A DNA stretch of 13,926 nt, taken from an uncultured Treponema sp. (GTDB lineage Bacteria > Spirochaetota > Spirochaetia > Treponematales > Treponemataceae). Under the pieces are notes generated by a model. That model did no database searches. It saw only the letters and a list, made by a program, of their open reading frames with translations, and had not been told where the DNA came from. The stretch's first letter is position 1. Each line of letters begins with the position of its first letter. Where the stretch lies: positions 1 through 13,926 of the forward strand of contig CAMWPF010000016.1 of NCBI GenBank assembly GCA_947176045.1, in the 5' to 3' direction. Positions 1-6,725 of the stretch are shown here, in pieces. Position numbers and translations under genes: made by a program.

Positions 1-3000
1 AACGCGGAGTTTGACGCGCGGGGTCAGCATGAGAGACGCGTTTCCGCCGGTTCCCTGAACGCAATGGGCTTGATTGATGAAATCTTCCACTATGTCTGCA
101 TGCTGTACCGCAGGGACAAGCGCGCGGATGCGTTCGCGGCGGTTCTTGAGGCGCTGGATGCGGAATTTGGGAAGGATGCCGTGGACGGGCTGCTTTTGGA
201 ATTCGCGGAGGAATTTCCGCCGGTGGAAGTCTATCAGGGCGGCTGCACGGCTGCGGAATACCTTGCGAGGTCTGCGGCGGATTCCGGCACGGGACGGACG
301 CGCACGAACCGCGAGCAGACGCTGGAGGAATGGATCCTGCTGCGCCTTGCCAATGCGAATCCGGCGTTCAAGCCGTTTTCCATCCTGTTCGACGACGCGG
401 CGCTTTCGGAAAACGGACTGTACGGCCGGGCATGGGCGGCGGTCCAGAAGGCGTTCCAGAAGCTGCCGGTTTTCGGGCCGTTCAACCATGACTTGATTAC
501 CATGCTCCGCGAGCCGGTCGTCTTCAGTCCGAACAGCCTGAAAGGGCAGCTGGACTACATCCGCCAGTATTGGGCGGCGCTGCTCGGCGACTGGCTCAAG
601 CGCCTGCTTGCCGGAATGGACGCGCTTTCGGAAGAAGAGAAGATGCTGTGGCATCCGACGAACGGCGGCGACGTCTCGATGGAGCCGTATAACTACGACG
701 GTCTGATGAAGGAATACGAGCGGTTCAGCCCCGACCGGGAATGGATGCCGTGCGTCGTCCTTATGGCGAAGACGGTGCTCGTCTGGCTCGACCAGCTGAC
801 GAAGAAATACCAGCGGCCGATCGGGCGGCTCGACCAGATTCCCGACGAGGAGCTTGACCTGCTCCGCGACGAAGGATTCACCGGGCTGTGGCTGATCGGA
901 CTGTGGGAGCGCAGCTACGCCTCCAAGCGCGTCAAGCAGATTTGCGGAAATCCTGAGGCCGCCGCGAGCGCCTACAGCCTGTACGACTACAACATCGCCG
1001 CGAACATCGGCGGCTGGGACGCGCTTTCCAACCTGCGCTCCCGCCTGTGGCAGCGCGGAATCCGGCTTGCCTCCGACATGGTTCCGAACCACACCGGCAT
1101 GGACTCCGACTGGGTGATAAACAAGCCGGACTTGTTCGTGCAGCGACGCGACGCGCCGTCCCTGACGTATACGTTCAACGGCGAGAACCTGTCGCAGGAT
1201 CCGCGCATCGGCGTCTATCTGGAAGACCATTACTATTCCAAGTCGGACTGCTCGGTCGTCTTCAAGCGGGTCGACAACCAGACCGGCGACGTGCGCTACA
1301 TCTACCACGGAAACGACGGAACGGGAATGCCGTGGAACGACACGGCGCAGATCGACTTCCTGAATCCCGCCGCCCGCGAGGAAGTCATGCAGGAAATCCT
1401 GCACGTCGCGCGGAATTTTCCGATCATCCGCTTCGATGCGGCGATGGTCCTTGCGAAGAAGCACATCCGCCGCCTGTGGTACCCGGAGCCGGGACACGGA
1501 GGCGACATCTACACGCGCAGCGAGACGGGGCTTTCCAATCAGGAATTCAACGAGCGCATTCCGAACGAATTCTGGCGAGAAGTCGTCGACCGCGTTGCAA
1601 AGGAAGTGCCGGACACGCTGCTCCTCGCGGAGGCGTTCTGGATGATGGAGGGCTACTTCGTGCGCACGCTCGGAATGCACCGCGTCTACAACAGCGCGTT
1701 CATGAATATGCTCAAAAAAGAGGAGAACCAGAAGTACCGCGACACGGTGAAGAACACCATCAAGTTCGATCCGCAGATCCTCAAGCGCTACGTCAACTTC
1801 ATGAACAATCCCGACGAGGAGACTGCCGTCGCGCAGTTCGGAAAGGACGACAAGTATTTCGGCGTCTGCACGCTTATGATTACGATGCCGGGGCTTCCGA
1901 TGTTCGGACATGGGCAGATTGAAGGGTTCACGGAAAAGTACGGAATGGAATTCACGAAGGCGTACCGGAACGAGACGCCCGACCAGAATCTCATCAATCG
2001 GCACTGGCACGACATCTTCCCGCTCATGAAGAAGCGCTACGTGTTCGCGAACGTTGACAACTTCCTGTTCTACGACGTCTGGGACAACGGCGGCGTGAAC
2101 GAGAACATCTACGCATATTCCAACAGGTGCGGAAACGAGCACGCCGTCGTGTTCTACAACAACAAGTACGAGCGCGCGCAGGGCTGGATCAAGCAGTCGT
2201 GCGAGTATGCCGTGAAGACGGGCAGCGGCGACGATGAGAAAGTCGAGATGCGCTCCCGCAGCCTTTCCGAAGGACTGGGGCTGACGGCTGAGGACGACAA
2301 ATTCTGCCTCTTCCGCGAGCATCGGACGGGGCTGTGGTTCGTGCGGCGCAGCCGTGAAATCTGCGAGCGCGGAATGTTCATTTCGCTGAACGGATTTGAA
2401 TACCAAGTCCTCATGGACATCCATCAGGTTGCCGACATGCCCGACCATCGCTACCAGATTCTCTGCGACACCTTGCAGGGGCGCGGCTGCTACGATTTGG
2501 AGGTGGAGTGGCAGGAAATCTGCTACCGCGACCTGTACCATGCGTTCGCTCCGTTCGCGACGGCGGTGATTCCCGCCGTCCACGGGCTTTTGAAGCCTGC
2601 GGACGGCGCGGCGGTTTCCGCAGCGAAGGCAAAGAAGGCGCTGAAGGAACTGTTTGCGTCCTGCAAGGAGGCCGCGCTCGGATTCTATGAGACGGCGAAC
2701 CGCTTTGCGGGAACGGAGCGCGCGTTCCCGTCCGCTGAGAAGCAGTTCGAGACGTTCGGAACGCTGCTTGAAACGGTTGTCGTTCTGGCGGCTGAATGCA
2801 AGGCGAAGGTTTCCGCCGAACTGCCGGAGGCGCTGAAGAAGGCGAAGTCTGCGGCGGCGTTCCTTGAGACGGCGTTCGCGAACGACGGCGCGCTTGCGGA
2901 GGCGCTGGCGTGCTATGCGATGGTCAAAGAATATGCGGACGCGCAGCTGGCTGAGCGCTGGGCGGTCGTCCGCAAGCTGGACGAATACTTCCAGAGCGCA

Positions 3001-3477
3001 GGCGCGTCGTGCTGCGACATCCGCCCGGCGCTGTCGCGGCTGTTCGCGTTTGCCGGCGTTGCTCCTGCGGACGCCATGGCGAAGGACGGAAAGAAGGCGG
3101 CGTATGCCGTTGTCAGCAGGATGACGCAGGGATGCCTTGCGTCGGCGCTGTCCGGCGCGAACCGGTTCAACAACATCGTCTGGTTCAACAAGGAGGCGTC
3201 CGACGTCAGCTTGGTCTACGCGTTCGCGCTTGCGCTCGCTCCAGCGTCCGAGGCGCAGGCCGCCGCGGCGCTCAAAGTCTATGCCGACGTTCTTGATGCG
3301 AAGGTGAAGGCGGAGTACCGCTGCGAGGAATTCCTCCGTCCGTTCGCGCCGAAGGAATCCGAAGCGAAGGCGGATCCTGCGAAGCCGAAGTCCAAGGCAG
3401 AAAAACCGGCGAAGGCGGGAACGTCCGCGCCGGCGGAAAAGAAGCCCGCCGCTAAAAAAGGCGGAAAGAAGAAATAG
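1..3477 (+). CDS. GH13 alpha-amylase-family glycoside hydrolase, large form (5' partial)
   Basis: This is probably an enzyme acting on alpha-1,4-glucan or maltooligosaccharide; the exact substrate cannot be read from sequence. Counting from the ATG at 64 (1137 aa), the GH13 signatures are in order: region I DMVPNH (338-343); region II RFDAA with nucleophile D458; region III LLAEAF with acid/base E523; region IV NNPDE with D584. The catalytic triad is therefore present, but the usual His before the last Asp is Pro583. A helical Ala-rich C-terminal part (about 770-1096) ends in a Lys/Ala/Pro-rich basic tail (1097-1137). The frame is open from base 1. The codons before 64 encode residues continuous with the conserved-looking NAMGLIDE stretch, and no Shine-Dalgarno precedes 64, so I take the gene as starting upstream of the window. 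Whether there is a signal peptide cannot be judged. It ends just before a strong terminator. Family call confident; product name generic. Confidence 0.9.
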   Translation, partial: NAEFDARGQHERRVSAGSLNAMGLIDEIFHYVCMLYRRDKRADAFAAVLEALDAEFGKDAVDGLLLEFAEEFPPVEVYQGGCTAAEYLARSAADSGTGRTRTNREQTLEEWILLRLANANPAFKPFSILFDDAALSENGLYGRAWAAVQKAFQKLPVFGPFNHDLITMLREPVVFSPNSLKGQLDYIRQYWAALLGDWLKRLLAGMDALSEEEKMLWHPTNGGDVSMEPYNYDGLMKEYERFSPDREWMPCVVLMAKTVLVWLDQLTKKYQRPIGRLDQIPDEELDLLRDEGFTGLWLIGLWERSYASKRVKQICGNPEAAASAYSLYDYNIAANIGGWDALSNLRSRLWQRGIRLASDMVPNHTGMDSDWVINKPDLFVQRRDAPSLTYTFNGENLSQDPRIGVYLEDHYYSKSDCSVVFKRVDNQTGDVRYIYHGNDGTGMPWNDTAQIDFLNPAAREEVMQEILHVARNFPIIRFDAAMVLAKKHIRRLWYPEPGHGGDIYTRSETGLSNQEFNERIPNEFWREVVDRVAKEVPDTLLLAEAFWMMEGYFVRTLGMHRVYNSAFMNMLKKEENQKYRDTVKNTIKFDPQILKRYVNFMNNPDEETAVAQFGKDDKYFGVCTLMITMPGLPMFGHGQIEGFTEKYGMEFTKAYRNETPDQNLINRHWHDIFPLMKKRYVFANVDNFLFYDVWDNGGVNENIYAYSNRCGNEHAVVFYNNKYERAQGWIKQSCEYAVKTGSGDDEKVEMRSRSLSEGLGLTAEDDKFCLFREHRTGLWFVRRSREICERGMFISLNGFEYQVLMDIHQVADMPDHRYQILCDTLQGRGCYDLEVEWQEICYRDLYHAFAPFATAVIPAVHGLLKPADGAAVSAAKAKKALKELFASCKEAALGFYETANRFAGTERAFPSAEKQFETFGTLLETVVVLAAECKAKVSAELPEALKKAKSAAAFLETAFANDGALAEALACYAMVKEYADAQLAERWAVVRKLDEYFQSAGASCCDIRPALSRLFAFAGVAPADAMAKDGKKAAYAVVSRMTQGCLASALSGANRFNNIVWFNKEASDVSLVYAFALALAPASEAQAAAALKVYADVLDAKVKAEYRCEEFLRPFAPKESEAKADPAKPKSKAEKPAKAGTSAPAEKKPAAKKGGKKK

Positions 3478-3501
3478 GCGCGGCGTCGGCTTGAAGAACG
3501 G

Positions 3502-3536
3502 TGCGGGCGGAAGATCTGCTTCCGCCCGCATTTTTT
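3502..3536 (+). terminator. Rho-independent terminator of the amylase-family gene
   Basis: A perfect 12-bp inverted repeat (arms 3502-3513 and 3519-3530) with a 5-nt loop is followed directly by six T residues (3531-3536). It lies 24 bp after the amylase stop codon. On the minus strand the same hairpin is preceded by A6 but followed by no T-tract, so it should work mainly for the plus-strand gene. It sits between two convergent genes. Confidence 0.93.
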
Positions 3537-3563
3537 ATGCCTGCCGGACTGCGCGGTGTCCGT

Positions 3564-4862
3564 TCAAAGCGATTCGATGATTGCACGCAGCTCCTCCGCC
3601 GTCTGGATGCAGGGGCGGGAGAGCTTCATCGGCGCGAGCGCGTCGCGGATGGATTCCGGCATTGCGGGCAGCTCGCCGACGGTGTGCCGGACGAATTCCG
3701 CGGACAGCGCGGGATGGTCGCGCATGATGAGGACGGTCGCCGCTTCGTCTTCCTCGGGCCTGCGGATTTTTCCGGCGGCGTACGCCTGCGCGGTCGGACG
3801 GTCGGCGAACAGCTTGTACTTGCAGAACAACTCCTTGGCGGCGTCGGCGGTCATCCTGCCGTCGATGTCTGTCGGATAGATGAAATGGCGCATCATGGCG
3901 CGGTTCGCCGTAAAGACGTCCTCGAGGCGCTCCAAATTCGACGGTTCGGAAGGATCGGCGGGAAGCCGTTCCTTCAAGGGAACGACGGAGTCGAGGAGGA
4001 CGGGATTTCCGAGCGCGTCTACGGAAAGCTCGTTCGTGGCGGGAAGGATGAATCCGGAAAGCGGCAGGGCGAACTGCCAGCTGTACAGTCCGGCGGTTAC
4101 GTCGCTGTAGTTTCCCGGCGCGAGCGCGTAGAAGATGTCGCCTTGGATTTTGTGCTTGATGCGCGAGAATGCGAACGTATAGAAGAACGCCTGCGGCAGC
4201 AGCCGCCCGATGTTCGCGGTATTCGCGACGGTGATGTTCCGTTCCTCGACGAATTTCCGGTCGGCGAAGATCTTACGGACGAGGTCGTGGCAGTCCGCCT
4301 CCGTGCCGTCGATTTCGACAGGGAAGAGGTTCCCGCCGTTCCAGAAGAAGTCGCCTTCCTCCATGCCGCACACGGAGCCCTTCGGATAGACGATGGCGGC
4401 CCGGATGCGCTTCTTTCCGCGGAGGGCTCTTGCGAGCATCGCCCCCAGTTCGCCTGTCGAAACGCCGAGGAAGACGGATGTCTCTCCGCGGTACTGAAGG
4501 ATGGTTTCGAGGCAGGCGGCGAGGTACGAGATTCCGAAGTCGCGGTGCTTGCCGGTCGGCCCTGTTGAAAGGTTCATCAGGAAGAGGCTTTCGTCCAGCT
4601 GCCGGATTTCAGGCGCGAACGGAAAGGCGCGCGTCGCGATGGTCTCGCAGATGATGGGGGAGAATTCGTCGTTGATGAACGCGGACGTCAGCGAGCCGGC
4701 GATGGACGTGAACGTCGTGTCCTCGTCCGTGTAGAGGATCCATCGGCGGAGGTCTTCCATTTCGTGCGGTACATACAGGCCGCCGTCCGCAGGCATGCAG
4801 TTCAAGACTGCCTGGGAGAAGCCGAGCGTCCGGGACTTGTTGCGGGTGCTGATAAATTTCAT
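3564..4862 (-). CDS. Threonine synthase homologue with degenerate PLP site
   Basis: 432 aa, close to the length of bacterial ThrC, which makes L-threonine from O-phosphohomoserine using PLP. Family landmarks can be followed along the protein: ADGGLYVP (25-32), GPT-xxxx-DFG (101-110), STGELG (135-140, usual form SGDTG), VYPKG (158-162), NTANIGRLLPQ (214-224), APGNYSDVTAG (248-258, usual form PSGNFGDLTAG), ATNE (275-278) and a C-terminal DHP. The usual motif is GPTLAFKDFG, whose Lys binds PLP; here it reads GPTGKHRDFG, with Arg107 in that place and the only nearby Lys two residues earlier. The gene is full length and uninterrupted, so it looks like a maintained non-canonical paralogue rather than a decaying pseudogene. 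I chose the ATG at 4862 (MKFIST...), not 4898, because ThrC proteins start this way and the 4898 start would lie within the promoter. It follows cls on the same strand with its own strong promoter. No thrA, thrB or asd is nearby. Confidence 0.85.
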   Translation of the reverse strand: MKFISTRNKSRTLGFSQAVLNCMPADGGLYVPHEMEDLRRWILYTDEDTTFTSIAGSLTSAFINDEFSPIICETIATRAFPFAPEIRQLDESLFLMNLSTGPTGKHRDFGISYLAACLETILQYRGETSVFLGVSTGELGAMLARALRGKKRIRAAIVYPKGSVCGMEEGDFFWNGGNLFPVEIDGTEADCHDLVRKIFADRKFVEERNITVANTANIGRLLPQAFFYTFAFSRIKHKIQGDIFYALAPGNYSDVTAGLYSWQFALPLSGFILPATNELSVDALGNPVLLDSVVPLKERLPADPSEPSNLERLEDVFTANRAMMRHFIYPTDIDGRMTADAAKELFCKYKLFADRPTAQAYAAGKIRRPEEDEAATVLIMRDHPALSAEFVRHTVGELPAMPESIRDALAPMKLSRPCIQTAEELRAIIESL

Positions 4863-4868
4863 GGATGC

Positions 4869-4898
4869 AGTATAGCATAACTGCCCCGACCGTATCAA
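4869..4898 (-). promoter_or_regulatory. Sigma70-type promoter of the ThrC homologue, probably leaderless
   Basis: Read on the minus strand: TTGATA (4898-4893), an 18-bp spacer, and TATACT (4874-4869) with an extended -10 TG (TGC before TATACT). Only 6 nt (4868-4863) separate the -10 from the ATG at 4862, so transcription should begin at or within a base of the start codon. There is no Shine-Dalgarno sequence between the -10 and the ATG. Confidence 0.8.
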
Positions 4899-4937
4899 AC
4901 GCCGCGGCCTGCCGGGCGCGGGAGGCGCGCCGGACGG

Positions 4938-6533
4938 CTACAGGAGCGGCCCGAACATTCTGAACAGCCAGCCGAGGATGCGCTGGATGAGCGGGAACGA
5001 CTTGTAGACTTCCATGGTGATTTCGACGGACTGGGCGCGCGTTTCTTGAAAATCCGCCTCAAGCTTTTGGATTGTCGGCGAGTCGTAGAGGTAGGCGCCG
5101 CATTCAAAATGGTGGTAGAGGCTCCGGTAGTCGAGGTTCACCGAGCCGACGGTTCCGCGCTTGTTGTCGGAGACGAACACTTTCGCGTGGATGAAGCCGG
5201 GTTCGTATCCGTAGACGTGGATGCCGTTTTCGATCAGGGTTTTGATGTACCGCCTGCCGACGCAGAACGTGATGTAGTGGTCGTAGTGCATGGGGACGAT
5301 GACGCTTACGTCGACGCCGCGCGCCGCCGCGAACAGCATCGCATCCAGCAGGGTGTTGTCCACGATGATGTAGGGCGTCAGGATGTGCACGTATTCATGC
5401 GATTTCGAGATGATGTAGTTGTAGACGTTCTCCGCGATGTCGCAGTTGTTGAACGCGTCGTCGCCATAGGGAATCACGGCGCCCTGCGCCGCCTCCACGG
5501 GGTACGGCACTTCGACGTAGCGCCGGTAGTCCTCGAAGCCGGTGTACTCCTTGCGGTTCGCAAGGTACCAGTTCTGGAGGAACATCGTGGTGAACGTCCG
5601 CACGGCGGGGCCGCGGATTTTGATGGCGGTGTCCTTCCAGTATTGGAAGCGCGGATGGGAGAAATTCATGTATTCGTCGGAGAGGTTGACGCCGCCGGTG
5701 TAGGCGACCTGCCCGTCAATCGAGAGGATCTTGCGGTGGTCGCGGTTGTTCAGTCCGGTGTCGAATATGGGCACGAACGGCATGAAGATCTTCGCCTTTA
5801 TGCCCAGCGAGCGCAGGTACAGCTCGTTCTGGCGCGAGGACAGCTGGACGGAGCCGAGGCTGTCGTAGAGGACGCGGACCTCCACGCCCTCCCTTACCTT
5901 CTGCCTCAAAATCACGAGGATGTCCGCCCAGACCTTGCTCGGCTCGATGATGAAGAATTCGATGAAGATGAACTGCCTTGCCTTTTTCAGCTCGGCGAGC
6001 ATGTCCGGGAAGACGGCCTCCCCGGACGGAAAGTAGTCCGCCGCCGTGTTCGTGTACGCCGGATAGGCGCCGCAGCCGTACAAGTAGGTCGCGATGTCCC
6101 GCACCTTGGGGTATGCCCGGAACGCCGCCTCGCTTTCGGGAAGGTCGGAAAGCAGCGGCGCTGATTCCTCCTTGACTTTTGCGAGGCCTTTTTTGAGGCG
6201 GATTCCGCCCCAGTTCATCCGGTAGAGGAAGTAGAGGGAGATGCCGAAGATCGGCAGGACGACGACGGGCAGGATCCATGTGATTTTGAATTCGTTCTTC
6301 CCCGAACAGTTCATCAGGTAGGCGATGAACAGCAGGCTGAGGAAGATGCTTCCGCCGAAGACGTACTCCATGTACGATTCAAATTTCAAGAACATCAGGA
6401 ACAGGAAGCAGAGCTGGACGCACAGGAGCAGGATTGTCATCAGCAGCCGCGTGTAGAGGATGTTCTTTGCGGTGAGCAGCTTTTTCTGAATGCGCGTCCG
6501 GACAGCGCTTCGGGCAGGGGTATCGTGTTTCAT
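4938..6533 (-). CDS. cls: Cardiolipin synthase (phospholipase D superfamily)
   Basis: 531 aa, a typical length for the Cls family. It is an inner-membrane enzyme that joins phosphatidylglycerol to a second phosphatidyl donor to form cardiolipin. Both HKD active-site motifs are intact: H266-x-K268-xxxx-D273 followed by GGVNLSDEY, and H449-x-K451-xxxx-D456 followed by GSVNLDYRS. The N-terminus has about three hydrophobic segments (roughly 27-50, 57-75, 84-105) before the first catalytic domain, one more than the two often drawn for Cls. The ATG at 6533 follows a 36-nt stretch after a TATAAT box; the ribosome-binding site is weak. The gene is divergent from the LysM gene and is followed 75 bp later by the ThrC homologue. 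No obvious terminator lies between them, so cls transcripts may read into that gene. Confident at family level; the head group specificity is not readable from sequence. Confidence 0.93.
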   Translation of the reverse strand: MKHDTPARSAVRTRIQKKLLTAKNILYTRLLMTILLLCVQLCFLFLMFLKFESYMEYVFGGSIFLSLLFIAYLMNCSGKNEFKITWILPVVVLPIFGISLYFLYRMNWGGIRLKKGLAKVKEESAPLLSDLPESEAAFRAYPKVRDIATYLYGCGAYPAYTNTAADYFPSGEAVFPDMLAELKKARQFIFIEFFIIEPSKVWADILVILRQKVREGVEVRVLYDSLGSVQLSSRQNELYLRSLGIKAKIFMPFVPIFDTGLNNRDHRKILSIDGQVAYTGGVNLSDEYMNFSHPRFQYWKDTAIKIRGPAVRTFTTMFLQNWYLANRKEYTGFEDYRRYVEVPYPVEAAQGAVIPYGDDAFNNCDIAENVYNYIISKSHEYVHILTPYIIVDNTLLDAMLFAAARGVDVSVIVPMHYDHYITFCVGRRYIKTLIENGIHVYGYEPGFIHAKVFVSDNKRGTVGSVNLDYRSLYHHFECGAYLYDSPTIQKLEADFQETRAQSVEITMEVYKSFPLIQRILGWLFRMFGPLL

Positions 6534-6569
6534 CTCTGAATGCCGTCTTCTTTATGTGGTTTCAAGCTG

Positions 6570-6599
6570 ATTATAGCATAAACGGCTGTTTTTTGAAAT
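6570..6599 (-). promoter_or_regulatory. Extended -10 promoter of cls
   Basis: On the minus strand, a consensus TATAAT (6575-6570) is preceded by TGC, which makes an extended -10. The -35 about 17 bp upstream (TTTCAA) is poor, as is common for extended -10 promoters. The predicted start lies about 30 nt before the cls ATG. Unlike four other genes here, cls is therefore predicted to have a 5' leader. Confidence 0.7.
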
Positions 6600-6714
6600 C
6601 TATCGGAAAATGCTGAATGCTTTCCGCAAACTGCCGATAATAACAGGGAATGCCGGAACGGGAACGGCGCCGCTGCCTGGCGCCCGCGTATGTGCCGGCT
6701 CGGCAAAGCAGAAA

Positions 6715-6721
6715 GCGAGGA
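6715..6721 (+). promoter_or_regulatory. Ribosome binding site of the LysM gene, deciding the start
   Basis: GCGAGGA ends 4 nt before the ATG at 6726. This supports 6726 over the in-frame ATG at 6690, which has no such site and would add 12 residues unlike the Hsp70-type domain start. Confidence 0.75.
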
Positions 6722-6725
6722 TTGT

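Larger units (their letters stand above)
6534..6725. promoter_or_regulatory. Divergent intergenic control region, cls and LysM genes
   Basis: This 192-bp region, the longest gap in the window, holds the cls promoter on the minus strand and presumably the LysM-gene promoter on the plus strand. A weak plus-strand -10 candidate is GATAAT (about 6634-6639) with a poor -35. The following leader contains two short hairpins: GGCGCC arms at 6666-6671 and 6679-6684, and TGCCG/CGGCA at 6693-6705. The latter ends 10 bp before the Shine-Dalgarno sequence. I see no riboswitch or small-RNA signature. Confidence 0.45.

Noticed and set aside
64..66. The ATG at 64 as the true start of the amylase-family gene
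   Set aside because: There is no Shine-Dalgarno or promoter before it, the frame is open to base 1, and the residues just before it read on into the conserved-looking stretch. It is possible but less likely.
3501..4568. A 355-codon plus-strand frame over the ThrC homologue
   Set aside because: Its start lies inside the terminator hairpin and its product has no family features; the minus-strand ThrC homology is clear.
3564..4862. ThrC homologue as a pseudogene
   Set aside because: There is no stop or frameshift in 432 codons, the length is normal, and there is a strong promoter, so loss of the catalytic Lys looks like divergence rather than decay.
4863..4937. Intrinsic terminator between cls and the ThrC homologue
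   Set aside because: There are GC-rich partial palindromes, but no stable stem followed by a T-tract on the minus strand.
5046..6164. A 372-codon plus-strand frame over cls
   Set aside because: The Val/Asp/Arg-rich product mirrors cls codons; both HKD motifs are on the minus strand.
6660..6710. Riboswitch or small RNA in the LysM-gene leader
   Set aside because: Only two short hairpins are present, with no conserved core I recognise; short stems like these are expected by chance at this GC.
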